Shown here: positions 51,354 to 59,215 of the stretch, one piece after another | How positions within the stretch are numbered: the first letter of the stretch is position 1 | How the letters are laid out: each line of letters starts with the position of its first letter | Assembly (NCBI RefSeq): GCF_031583065.1 | Contig: NZ_CP134053.1 | Location: 6,241,001-6,305,000, forward strand | Source: Streptomyces sp. CGMCC 4.7035 | GTDB lineage: Bacteria > Actinomycetota > Actinomycetes > Streptomycetales > Streptomycetaceae | Length of the DNA: 64,000 nucleotides | Direction: 5' to 3' | Translations under genes and position numbers: made by a program | The notes under the pieces: generated by a model | What the model was told of the DNA's origin: nothing | Seen by the model: the letters and a program-made list of their open reading frames with translations, nothing else | Databases searched by the model: none

Positions 51354-52349
51354 TCACCGCCCAAGTACCCGGTCGACCTCGGCCAGTTGCTCCGCGGTGA
51401 GCGGGCCCTTCGCGATCGCGCCCGCGTTCTCCTCCGCCTGGGCGACCGAGCGGAAGCCCGGGATCGGGACGGTACGCGGGCTGCGGGCCCAGATCCAGGC
51501 GAGGGCGCCCTGGGCGAGCGTACGGCCGTCGCTGGTGAGGATGGACCGGAGGGCCTCCACACGGCTCAGCCACTCCGCGTCGGCTCCGCCGCCTTCGGAG
51601 AAACCTGCCAGCCACGCGGGCGGCGCGTTGCGGATGTCGCCGGATTCGAGGGCGCTCCCCACGGTGTGCTTGCCGGTCAGCAACCCCATGGCGAGGGGGC
51701 TGCGGTTGATGCTCGCGAGGTTCGACTCCTCGCACAGGGCGAGGAGTTCGGGCGCTTCCTGGAGGATGTTGAGGCGGTGCTGGACGGCCGTGCAGTGGGG
51801 GCCCTCGGCGAAGACGGCGGCCCTCGCGGGGTCGTCGGTGCTCCAGGCGTACGCGCGGATGAGCCCCTCGCGTACGAACTCCTCGCAGGTCTCGCGGAGT
51901 TCGGCGGCCCGCTCCGGGTCGGCGTCCGAGAGGTGCAGCTGGTAGAGGTCGATGTGGTCGGTGTCGAGGCGGCGCAGGGAGGCGGTCAGGGCGCGGCGGG
52001 CGTACTCCGGGGAGTCGTCGCTGCCGACGAGCAGCCGGCGTTCCTCGTCAATAAGGTTGCCCCACTTGGTGGCGAGGACCACGTCGGCCCGCCGCTTGCC
52101 GAGGGCACGCGCGAGGATGCGCTCGCTGTGGCCGGTGCCGTACGCGTCGGCCGTGTCGAAGAAGGTGACGCCGAGGTCGAGGGCGCGCCGGATCGCCCGG
52201 ACGGACTCCTCGTCGTCGACCTTGCCCCAGCCCAGCGGCTGTCCGTCCGGGGTGCTCCACTCGCCGCCGATGGCCCAGCAGCCGAAGCCGAGGGCGCTGA
52301 CCTCGATGCCGGCGCGGCCCAGTGTCCTGGTGTGCTCGATGGTCTCCAT
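51354..52349 (-). CDS. Aldo/keto reductase
   Basis: A 331-residue NADPH-dependent (alpha/beta)8 reductase. Family markers: F-F-D-T-A-D-A-Y-G (catalytic Asp and Tyr), V-V-L-A-T-K-W-G (Lys), D-L-Y-Q-L-H (His), and I-P-G-F-R-S near the C-terminus for the cofactor. The substrate is likely a carbonyl compound, but unknown. ATG 52347-52349 lies eight bases behind the -10 box of a MerR-type promoter (52358-52388), so regulation by a thiol, metal or drug-sensing MerR protein is expected. Confidence 0.9.
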   Translation of the reverse strand: METIEHTRTLGRAGIEVSALGFGCWAIGGEWSTPDGQPLGWGKVDDEESVRAIRRALDLGVTFFDTADAYGTGHSERILARALGKRRADVVLATKWGNLIDEERRLLVGSDDSPEYARRALTASLRRLDTDHIDLYQLHLSDADPERAAELRETCEEFVREGLIRAYAWSTDDPARAAVFAEGPHCTAVQHRLNILQEAPELLALCEESNLASINRSPLAMGLLTGKHTVGSALESGDIRNAPPAWLAGFSEGGGADAEWLSRVEALRSILTSDGRTLAQGALAWIWARSPRTVPIPGFRSVAQAEENAGAIAKGPLTAEQLAEVDRVLGR

Positions 52350-52357
52350 GCCCGGAA

Positions 52358-52388
52358 ACGTTAGGAGTTGGAGTTCACTCCAAGGCAA
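52358..52388 (-). promoter_or_regulatory. MerR-type promoter with 19-bp spacer
   Basis: On the minus strand TTGCCT (52383-52388) and TAACGT (52358-52363) are separated by 19 bp. The spacer contains the perfect palindrome TTGGAGTGAACTCCAA (52368-52383). An over-long spacer with a palindrome between -35 and -10 is the hallmark of promoters twisted open by MerR activators. Confidence 0.75.
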
Positions 52389-52439
52389 GGCCTCGAACCG
52401 GGGCTTGGGCACGGACTGGCGCGTACGGGCGAACGCTCC

Positions 52440-52766
52440 TCAGGCCTGACCGGTCTCGAAGCGGGTGATCCGGCCGTCGTCGTCCACGGTGAAGGACCAC
52501 CGGGTGCGCATCTCGCCCCAGGTGTCGTTGCGGTAGGTGGCGATGAGGGAACGACCGCCCTTGGACTCGTTGTCGACGTCCATGTGGCCGTGGGAGGAGA
52601 AGATCTCCTGGTCGATCCAGTCGGCGAGGTCCCGGTCGGAGCCGTCGTCCGCCATGGTGGCGCCGGGCGCGAGGAGCGCCATGAAGCCCTCGCGGTCGTG
52701 GGAGTTGACGGCGGTGACGAAAGCCCGGACGGCGGGGTCGCTGAGTTTGGCTGTCTGAATCGTCAT
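52440..52766 (-). CDS. SnoaL/NTF2-like small protein
   Basis: A 108-residue cone-fold protein. F-V-T-A-V-N-S-H-D, L-L-A-P-G-A-T-M-A-D-D-G and W-S-F-T-V-D-D-D-G-R-I-T-R-F are typical of NTF2-like domains. These act as small isomerases/hydrolases or binding proteins; nothing here identifies a substrate. ATG 52764-52766. The longer frame upstream is antisense to the DoxX gene. Confidence 0.8.
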   Translation of the reverse strand: MTIQTAKLSDPAVRAFVTAVNSHDREGFMALLAPGATMADDGSDRDLADWIDQEIFSSHGHMDVDNESKGGRSLIATYRNDTWGEMRTRWSFTVDDDGRITRFETGQA

Positions 52767-52919
52767 GCCTGTCAGGCTTACCCGAGTCCCCGGGCCCCGC
52801 CACCCGAGCCCAGGGGCCCGCCACCCGAACGGCGCCGAGAACGGGCCGGGCCGGTGTGGCCGGTGGGACGGTGGGAACGCGGACGGAACTGTCCCTGCTG
52901 CCTGCCCCCGGGAGTGATC

Positions 52920-53486
52920 GTGACCTGTATCGACCGACGTGACGTGGGACTTCTGCTGCTTCGGCTGGGCACCGGCGGGGTGCTGGCGGCGCACGGCGCG
53001 CAGATGCTGTTCGGCTGGTTCGGAGGAGGCGGGCTCGAGGGGACCGGGCAGTACATGGAGTCCGTGGGCTACCGGCCGGGGAAGGCGAGCGCGACGGCGG
53101 CCGGACTCGCACAGGCGGGCGGTGGCACGCTGCTGGCACTGGGCCTGGCGACGCCGGCTGCCGGTGCGGCGGCGGCCGGTTCGATGGCGGGGGCGGCGGC
53201 GGTGCACGTACCGAACGGGTTCTTCGCCCAGAGCGGCGGCTACGAGTACGCGGCGACCCTCGGCCTCACGGCGGCGGGCCTGGCGGTCACGGGCCCCGGC
53301 CGGCTCTCGGTGGACGCGCTGTTCGGCCACGCCGTGAACCGCGGGTGGATGGTCCCGGCGGCGTTCGCGGCGACGGCGACGGTCACGGCGCTGGTGGTGG
53401 GGGCGCGGAACAAGCGGCTGCGGAGGCAGACGGAGGGGGAGCAGGACCCGCTGTTCGATGACCAGGAGGCCCTCTTCGACGAGTAG
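52920..53486 (+). CDS. DoxX-family membrane protein
   Basis: The 188-residue protein has four hydrophobic helices and the DoxX pattern L-L-L-R-L-G-T-G-G-V-L-A-A-H-G, G-W-F-G-G-G-G-L-E-G-T and H-V-P-N-G-F-F. DoxX proteins associate with membrane oxidoreductases and redox homeostasis. The C-terminal tail is charged and acidic, cytoplasmic. GTG 52920 follows GGGAG by five bases. Followed 23 bp later by the MazG-like gene. Confidence 0.82.
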   Translation: MTCIDRRDVGLLLLRLGTGGVLAAHGAQMLFGWFGGGGLEGTGQYMESVGYRPGKASATAAGLAQAGGGTLLALGLATPAAGAAAAGSMAGAAAVHVPNGFFAQSGGYEYAATLGLTAAGLAVTGPGRLSVDALFGHAVNRGWMVPAAFAATATVTALVVGARNKRLRRQTEGEQDPLFDDQEALFDE

Positions 53487-53509
53487 CCCCCGCATGGCAG
53501 GCTGCGGGT

Positions 53510-53839
53510 ATGAGTGAGCACGTCGACTCCGCGGACCTGTGGGATTCGATCACCCGACTGCACGCGTGGCTGGACGCGAACCGCACGCACGACGGTGCGG
53601 ACGGCCTGCTGCTGCGCGTGCTGAAGCTGTCGGAGGAGGTCGGCGAGGTCGCGCAGGCGGTGATCGGCGCGACGGGACAGAATCCCCGCAAGGGCACGAC
53701 GCACAGCTGGGCGGACGTCGAGGCGGAGCTGTGCGACGTGGTGATCACGGCCCTGGTGGCCCTGCGCACCCTGACACCGCAGGCGCGCGAGGTGTTCGCG
53801 GCGCATCTGGAGAGGGTCACGAACCGCTCGCTCGGCTGA
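53510..53839 (+). CDS. MazG-like nucleotide pyrophosphohydrolase
   Basis: A 109-residue helical protein with the MazG/all-alpha NTP-PPase signature: L-K-L-S-E-E-V-G-E-V-A-Q-A-V and, further on, E-L-C-D-V-V-I-T (E-E-x-x-E...E-x-x-D metal site). These enzymes hydrolyse non-canonical or excess nucleoside triphosphates to monophosphates. ATG 53510. Probably co-transcribed with the DoxX gene. Confidence 0.87.
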   Translation: MSEHVDSADLWDSITRLHAWLDANRTHDGADGLLLRVLKLSEEVGEVAQAVIGATGQNPRKGTTHSWADVEAELCDVVITALVALRTLTPQAREVFAAHLERVTNRSLG

Positions 53840-53890
53840 CCGGGTTCCGCGGGGGACCGTGGATCCACCACAGGGGGGACAGGGGAGGGC

Positions 53891-54412
53891 ATGCCCGACA
53901 ACGCGTTCTGGATCGCCTCGTTGACCGCGGGTACGGCCGTCCTGGCGAGCTGGGTGACCAGCCGCGGGACGGCGCGGGCCGCACGCATCCAGGCCGACAC
54001 GACGACACGGGCGCAGCGGGTGGAACGGCTGCGGGAGACCCGGCGCACCGCGTACGCGAACCTGATCGAGCAGGCGCAGCGGATGGGCGACCTGTACTGG
54101 AAGGTGTCGGACCTCTGCGCGGACGACATCACCCAAGCCCCCGGGGAGCTACGGCAGTTGAGGGACCGCCTGCGGGACGAGTACAGCGGGCTGCGTCACT
54201 GCACGTGGATCGTGTCGTTGGAGGGCCCGCCCGAAGTCGCCGAGGCGGCCGACGCGCTGCGGCGCACCACGACCCCTTCCTACCGGGCCGTCGAGGCCAT
54301 GCTCGACGGCGACCGCGAGGCCGCCGAGCGGTTCGACGCGGCGTACGCGCCCTTCTGGCAGGCGCTGAGGGACTTCGTCGAGCGGGCGCGTGAGGCGCTG
54401 CGCGTGATGTGA
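53891..54412 (+). CDS. Membrane-anchored coiled-coil protein of unknown function
   Basis: The 173-residue protein starts with one hydrophobic helix (about 6-23) and continues as a mostly helical, Arg/Glu-rich cytoplasmic domain with likely coiled coil (about 30-95). I recognise no family; short membrane-tethered helical proteins of this kind are widespread in streptomycetes. GGGGAGGG precedes ATG 53891. Confidence 0.65.
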   Translation: MPDNAFWIASLTAGTAVLASWVTSRGTARAARIQADTTTRAQRVERLRETRRTAYANLIEQAQRMGDLYWKVSDLCADDITQAPGELRQLRDRLRDEYSGLRHCTWIVSLEGPPEVAEAADALRRTTTPSYRAVEAMLDGDREAAERFDAAYAPFWQALRDFVERAREALRVM

Positions 54413-54542
54413 ACCGGCTGGGCCGACCACAGAAGAACGGTGGCGTAGATCACACCGGATCTTGTCGCTCGCTTGTCGGCCACCTGCAACCTGGACCGGG
54501 TTCACACGTCTGTCGGGACGAAGGTGCCTTCACTGGAGAACC

Positions 54543-55196
54543 ATGACGACAGCCACGCACGCTTTCCCACCAGCCTCCACGAAAATGCGCACGACGCTCA
54601 GCGGATGGGCACGGCTGCTGCGCAGCGTGGCCCAGAGGCGGGAGCACCCTGACCCCGCCTTGCCACGCCCCTGCCCGAGCAGATCTCCCGACGCGTACGC
54701 GGCGGAGGGCACGCCTGGAATCGACGAGCTCTACCATGAGCACCGGCTGGGGCTGGTCCGGCTCGCGCTGTTGCTGGTCGATGACCTGCCCACGGCCGAG
54801 GACTTGGTGCAGGACGCGTTCGCCGCACTCGTCCGCAGGCACGGCGCCTGGCTGACGGGCGTGCACGACCCGGTGGCCTATGTCCGGACGAGCGTGGTGA
54901 ACGGGGCGCGTTCCGTACTGCGGCGGCGCAGGACCGCACGCGCACATGTCCCCGAACGGCAGAGCCCCGTTCCGCTGCCCGAAGAACACGTCCTGCTGAA
55001 AGAAGAGCACCGCGAAGTCCTCGACGCGCTGCGCAGACTCACCCGACGCCAGCGCGAGGTTCTCGTGCTGCGGTACTGGTCTCATCTTTCCGAGGCACAG
55101 ATCGCCGAGACGCTCGGGCTGTCCCGCGGGACGGTCAAGTCGACGGCCAGCAGGGCGCTGGACGCGCTCGGCAGGCACCTGGGGGCAACGCGGTGA
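54543..55196 (+). CDS. SigE-family ECF RNA polymerase sigma factor
   Basis: A 217-residue ECF sigma factor. After a 70-residue unusual N-terminal extension come region 2 (Y-H-E-H-R-L-G-L-V-R-L-A-L-L-L-V, then A-E-D-L-V-Q-D-A-F) and region 4 (L-T-R-R-Q-R-E-V-L-V-L-R-Y-W-S-H-L-S-E-A-Q-I-A). GGAGAA immediately precedes ATG 54543. TTGTCGCTCGCTTGTCGG upstream is a possible autoregulated promoter. The stop overlaps the next start by four bases, so the sigma factor, the small membrane protein and the mannosyltransferase form one operon. Confidence 0.87.
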   Translation: MTTATHAFPPASTKMRTTLSGWARLLRSVAQRREHPDPALPRPCPSRSPDAYAAEGTPGIDELYHEHRLGLVRLALLLVDDLPTAEDLVQDAFAALVRRHGAWLTGVHDPVAYVRTSVVNGARSVLRRRRTARAHVPERQSPVPLPEEHVLLKEEHREVLDALRRLTRRQREVLVLRYWSHLSEAQIAETLGLSRGTVKSTASRALDALGRHLGATR

Positions 55197-55576
55197 ACGG
55201 ATCGACGACTCACCCGAGGCGTGAACAGCTCGAAGACCGGCTGCGAGCCGCCCTCGACGCCAAGGCCCACAGCGTCGACATCAACGACCTGCGACCCGCC
55301 TTCCCGCCCCCGCAACCCGCCCGACCGCGATTCCCGGCTCGCCGCGTCGCCCTCCTCGGCCTCGGCCTCGTCATCGGCCTCGCGGCAGTGGCCGCGAGCG
55401 TCCTGCTCATCGCGGTCGGGCATGAGCCGTTCGAACCGAACGAGCCCGCCCGCCCGTCCCAGTCCCAGTCCCAGTCCCAGTCCCAGTCCCACAGCGAGTC
55501 CCCCACGACGCCGGTGGCAGGGGAACGCTCACCGTCCCCGTCCGCAACGGTGACGGAGACGAGCGGGCCGCGGTGA
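55193..55576 (+). CDS. Single-pass membrane protein with Ser/Thr/Pro-rich outer tail (putative anti-sigma partner)
   Basis: The 127-residue product has an about 48-residue cytoplasmic head (E-Q-L-E-D-R-L-R-A-A-L-D-A-K-A), one membrane helix (about 52-75) and an outer tail of about 50 residues that is mostly Ser, Thr, Pro and Gln, including an (S-Q)5 run encoded by five CCCAGT repeats (55458-55487). Position between an ECF sigma gene and a protein mannosyltransferase, with 4-bp overlaps on both sides (GTGA), suggests an anti-sigma factor or sensor. The head lacks a zinc-binding anti-sigma motif, so this is inference. Confidence 0.75.
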   Translation: MNGSTTHPRREQLEDRLRAALDAKAHSVDINDLRPAFPPPQPARPRFPARRVALLGLGLVIGLAAVAASVLLIAVGHEPFEPNEPARPSQSQSQSQSQSHSESPTTPVAGERSPSPSATVTETSGPR

Positions 55577-57246
55577 ATGAATCCTTGACCTGGACGGGCC
55601 GCTTGCGCCGCTTCGGTTACGTACCGCTTCCGCGCACCGACACCGGGGAACGCCTGGCGCCGAGCCATCCCCGGCCACCGACTCATCTCTGGCAGGCTCT
55701 GGGCTGTCCCCCGGCCGTCGCCTCCCGTGCCGCGAGGGCGACCGGCTGGCTGGGACCGTTGCTGACCGCCGCCATCGCCGGGGTGATCCGCTTCTGGCGA
55801 CTCGGCCGGCCGCACGACCTGATGTTCGACGAGACCTACTACGCCAAGGACGCCTGGGCTCAACTCCAGCTCGGCTACGAAACCGTGTGGCCGGACCGCA
55901 CAACAGCCGACCCGCAGATCCTCGCCCACCACCAGGTCATACCCCTCTCGGACACCGGTGCGTTCGTCGCCCACCCGCCGCTGGGCAAGTGGGTCATCGC
56001 CATCGGTGAGTGGCTGTTCGGCCTGAATCCGTTCGGTTGGCGCTTCATGACAGCGGTCCTCGGCACACTGTCCGTTCTGATGCTGTGCCGCATCGGACGG
56101 CGTCTGTTCCGTTCGACGTTCCTCGGCTGTCTGGCCGGCTTGCTGATGGCCGTGGACGGCTTGCACTACGTCATGAGCCGCAGCGCACTGCTGGACATCG
56201 TGGTGATGTTCTTCGTCCTGTCCGCGTTCGGCTGCCTGCTGATCGACCGGGACCGGGCGCGGGCGCGACTGCTCCAGGCGCTGCCCAGGGACGAGGCGGA
56301 CAGGGTGAGGCCGGATCAGCACACGGGCGACCGGGCCGGAATGGGGTGGCGGCCCTGGCGGTTGGCCGCCGGCGTCTCCTTGGGCCTGGCGGCGGCGACC
56401 AAATGGAACGGTCTCTATTTCCTGCTGTGCTTCACGGTGATGACCCTGCTGTGGGACGTGGGCTCCCGTCGTACCGCCGGGGCAGGGCACCCGTACCGCG
56501 CGGTGCTGCGCAAGGACCTCGGCTGGTCCGTGGCGTCCCTCGTCCCCGTCGCTCTGGCGACGTATCTGACGACATGGACCGGATGGTTCCTGTCCGACAA
56601 AGGGTATGGCCGGCACTGGGCGGACGGCCGGGGCGGCACATGGGCGTGGATCCCCGCGCCCCTGCGCAGCCTCTGGCACTACGAATACCAGGTCTACCAA
56701 TTCAATATCGGGCTGGAGAAACCCCACCCGTATCAGTCGAATCCGTGGAGCTGGCCGGTGCTCGGTCGCCCCGTACTGTTCTCTTTCGAGTCGTCACCCG
56801 ACGGACAGCACGGCTGCGGTGCATCCGGAGGCTGTGTGCGAGACATCACCGCTCTGGGCACACCGATGCTGTGGTGGTCGGCCTGTGGCGCCCTGATCTA
56901 CCTGCTGTACCGGTGGGCGCTACGACGCGACTGGCGCGCCGGCGCCGTCCTGTGCGCGGTGGCGGCGGGCTGGCTGCCGTGGTTCCTCTACCAGGACCGC
57001 ACCATCTTCTCCTTCTACGCGGTCGTCTTCCTGCCCTACCTGTGCCTGGCCGTGGCGATGACGGCCGGCGCGCTCCTCGGCCCACCCGGAGCCGCCCGAC
57101 GACGCCGCCTGTGGGGCACGGTGGGCGCCGGCACCCTCACGCTGCTGGTCCTGTGGAACTTCATCTATTTCTTCGCTCTGTACACGGGTACGCAGATCCC
57201 CAATACCTCTTGGCGCGAGCGGATGTGGCTCGACTCCTGGGTGTAG
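55573..57246 (+). CDS. Protein O-mannosyltransferase (PMT, GT39 family)
   Basis: The 557-residue, multi-helix enzyme transfers mannose from polyprenyl-phosphate mannose to Ser/Thr of exported proteins. The catalytic motif F-D-E-T-Y-Y-A-K-D-A-W sits in the first outer loop (about residue 79-89), followed by H-P-P-L-G-K-W. Later loops have W-H-Y-E-Y and H-P-Y-x-S-x-P-W-x-W-P, all typical of PMTs. GTG 55573 overlaps the preceding stop. Its C-terminus lies just before a set of GGAAAC repeats and the rnpB-derived repeat at 57302. Confidence 0.92.
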   Translation: MNESLTWTGRLRRFGYVPLPRTDTGERLAPSHPRPPTHLWQALGCPPAVASRAARATGWLGPLLTAAIAGVIRFWRLGRPHDLMFDETYYAKDAWAQLQLGYETVWPDRTTADPQILAHHQVIPLSDTGAFVAHPPLGKWVIAIGEWLFGLNPFGWRFMTAVLGTLSVLMLCRIGRRLFRSTFLGCLAGLLMAVDGLHYVMSRSALLDIVVMFFVLSAFGCLLIDRDRARARLLQALPRDEADRVRPDQHTGDRAGMGWRPWRLAAGVSLGLAAATKWNGLYFLLCFTVMTLLWDVGSRRTAGAGHPYRAVLRKDLGWSVASLVPVALATYLTTWTGWFLSDKGYGRHWADGRGGTWAWIPAPLRSLWHYEYQVYQFNIGLEKPHPYQSNPWSWPVLGRPVLFSFESSPDGQHGCGASGGCVRDITALGTPMLWWSACGALIYLLYRWALRRDWRAGAVLCAVAAGWLPWFLYQDRTIFSFYAVVFLPYLCLAVAMTAGALLGPPGAARRRRLWGTVGAGTLTLLVLWNFIYFFALYTGTQIPNTSWRERMWLDSWV

Positions 57247-57254
57247 TGATCCTG

Positions 57255-57292
57255 CGGAAACCGGAAACGCGGAAACACGGAAACGCGGAAAT
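57255..57292. repeat. Five tandem CGGAAAC-type repeats
   Basis: CGGAAAC starts at 57255, 57262, 57270, 57278 and (as CGGAAAT) 57286, with 7-8-bp spacing, between the end of the PMT gene and the 34-bp repeat. They could be binding sites for a recombinase or just a local expansion. Confidence 0.7.
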
Positions 57293-57301
57293 AGGGAACG
57301 C

Positions 57302-57335
57302 AGAGCGGCAGACGAGTCGGGCTGTACGCCGGGTT
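57302..57335. repeat. 34-bp direct repeat, distal copy (putative attL)
   Basis: Identical over 34 bases to 63219-63252, which contains the last 29 bases of rnpB. Similarity continues a few bases to the left (GAACG). The copy here has no RNase P RNA attached. Two such copies 5.9 kb apart, one completing an RNA gene, is the layout left by integration at the 3' end of that gene. Confidence 0.85.
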
Positions 57336-57393
57336 TTCCTGGAGCACCTTCTGGCCGGCTTCTTCGCGGGCCGGATCGGTTGTGACCCGCTAG

Positions 57394-58032
57394 TCAGCAG
57401 CCGACGGGCGCGTCCCCCCGGAACGCCCCGGCCACCACGGGGACGAGCTGCCGCTCGATCTGCTCGGCGGACATCGCGGCGAACTCGGTGCCGATGGGCG
57501 CCAACGCGAGCCAGTTCAGCAGGCCGGCTGCACATCGCGTACGGAAGACCAGTTCCTGCTCGGGGACTCCGGGAACGTTCGCCGTCAGCACCCTGAGGGC
57601 CTCCCTGCGGCACCGGTCGAACTTGCCGGTCAGCCTCTCCCACCCCTGGGGCGGATCGATACCGACGCGCGCCACGGTCCGCATCACGGCCAGCTCATGC
57701 CCACCGGCCGCCAGCGCGCGCATCATCGGCCGGGCGAACGCCGCCGCCACGTCCTGGAGCGTCGAAGTGGAGCCGAGCGGACCGAGCGCCAGAAGCTGTG
57801 CGTCCAGATACTGTTCCAACGCGTGCTCTATCGCCGAGTCACACAGCGCCTTCAGCGACCCGAAGTGGTAACTCACGGCGGCGACGTTGACTCCGGCGCG
57901 ATCCATGATCTCGCGGAGCGTCACGCCCTCCTGGCCGCGTTGCGCGATCAGCTCCAGAGCGGCCGTCTGCAGGCCGTCCCGGGTGCGCTGACCAGCCTCC
58001 CGGCGCAGGTCCGTCCTTTCTGCCCGTTTCAC
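57394..58032 (-). CDS. TetR-family transcriptional regulator
   Basis: The 212-residue protein has the TetR helix-turn-helix in residues 18-65 (L-R-E-I-M-D-R-A-G-V-N-V-A-A-V-S-Y-H-F-G) and a C-terminal TetR_C domain. GTG 58030-58032 is the likely start. It is divergent from, and nearly touching, the remains of an epoxide hydrolase gene, which was probably its target. Within the rnpB island. Confidence 0.8.
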   Translation of the reverse strand: MKRAERTDLRREAGQRTRDGLQTAALELIAQRGQEGVTLREIMDRAGVNVAAVSYHFGSLKALCDSAIEHALEQYLDAQLLALGPLGSTSTLQDVAAAFARPMMRALAAGGHELAVMRTVARVGIDPPQGWERLTGKFDRCRREALRVLTANVPGVPEQELVFRTRCAAGLLNWLALAPIGTEFAAMSAEQIERQLVPVVAGAFRGDAPVGC

Positions 58033-58051
58033 GCGATGTACCCAAGCAGAT

Positions 58052-58468
58052 GCTCGGCCCCAGACCGTCGGCTACGCCCTCGCCGACTCCCCCTCGGGAC
58101 AAGCCGCCTGGATCTACGAGAAGTTCCTCGACTGGACCGACAGCACCGGCCGGCCCGAGGGCGTCCTGTCCCGGGACGACATGCTCGACAACATCACGCT
58201 GTACTGGCTCACCGACACCGCCGCCTCCTCGGCCCGCCTGTACTGGCAGAACTACGGCGCGTCGGGACTGACCACGCTCGACCTGCCGGTGGGACCGAGC
58301 GTCTTCCCGCACGAACTCGTCCGCAGCCCGAAGATCTGGGCCGAACGCGCCTACAGCGACCTCGTCTACTTCAACGACCGGATCCCCCTGGGCGGCCACT
58401 TCGCCGCGTTCGAACAGCCCCTGCTGTTCACCCAGGAAGTCCGGAAGTTCGCCCGCCTGGTGAAGTGA
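58052..58468 (+). pseudogene. Epoxide hydrolase, C-terminal third only
   Basis: The frame begins in mid-domain with R-P-Q-T-V-G-Y-A-L-A-D-S-P-S-G and continues through D-N-I-T-L-Y-W-L-T-D-T and G-G-H-F-A-A-F-E-Q-P to a TGA at 58466-58468. This is the end of an alpha/beta epoxide hydrolase with an EHN domain, including the catalytic His of G-G-H-F. The nucleophile Asp and about 250 N-terminal residues are absent, cut off beside the TetR start. Not functional. Confidence 0.8.
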
Positions 58469-58561
58469 CCCCGGATCACCCCTGACGCAGGTGCCGCTTC
58501 ATGCACCCGCCCAGCCACACCTAAGATGGTAGAGAGGTCAACCTTCTCGTAGGGTGGGGCT

Positions 58562-59029
58562 ATGCCCATGGAGGAAGCACCCCGCTGGCTGAGCCCGGTC
58601 GAGGAACGAGCCTGGCGAGGCATGCTGCGCATGCACGACCTGCTGGTCAATCAGGCCGGGCGGACCCTGCAGAGCGAGTTCGGGCTGTCCGCGACCGACT
58701 ATTCCGTGCTCGCGGAGCTGACCCGCGCGCCCGGCGACCGACTTCGAGTGCTGGAACTCGCGAAGGTGCTCGGGTGGGAGAAGAGCCGTGTGTCGCACCA
58801 TCTCTCGCGCATGGCCAAGCGCGGCCTGGTCGCCAGGGAGGAGTGCCTCGACGACGGACGCGGGGCGTACATGATGGTGACCGCGGCCGGCCGTGCGGCC
58901 CTGGAGAACGCCGCGCCCCAGCACGTGGAGGACGTCCGGCGTCTGTTTCTGGACCACCTCTCGCCCGGCCAGATCACGCTGCTGGCGGAGATCACCGACT
59001 CGGTCATCGAGAAGATCGACATCAATTAG
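58562..59029 (+). CDS. MarR-family regulator (copy 1)
   Basis: A 155-residue winged-helix regulator: L-S-A-T-D-Y-S-V-L-A-E-L, L-G-W-E-K-S-R-V-S-H-H-L-S-R-M (recognition helix) and R-G-A-Y-M-M-V-T wing. It is clearly paralogous to the MarR at 62252 (most of the HTH region identical). An imperfect inverted repeat AGAGGT-CA-ACCTTCT lies about 20-35 bp upstream and may be its own operator. ATG 58562 follows GGGTGGGG. Confidence 0.85.
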   Translation: MPMEEAPRWLSPVEERAWRGMLRMHDLLVNQAGRTLQSEFGLSATDYSVLAELTRAPGDRLRVLELAKVLGWEKSRVSHHLSRMAKRGLVAREECLDDGRGAYMMVTAAGRAALENAAPQHVEDVRRLFLDHLSPGQITLLAEITDSVIEKIDIN

Positions 59030-59215
59030 CCGGCGCAGCGCGCCCGAGAAGCGATCCGTGGTTTGACTGACGAAGCGCCGACCACCCGACAGTCGAAGGC
59101 GGCGGACGACGTGGTCCGCTCACCGCCCCGGGGAACCTCAGGAGACCGGGCAACCCCGCCGGGATCACTCACGTCGCTCGCGCCCTCGCCTCCACGGACT
59201 CGTCGGCCGCCCTGC

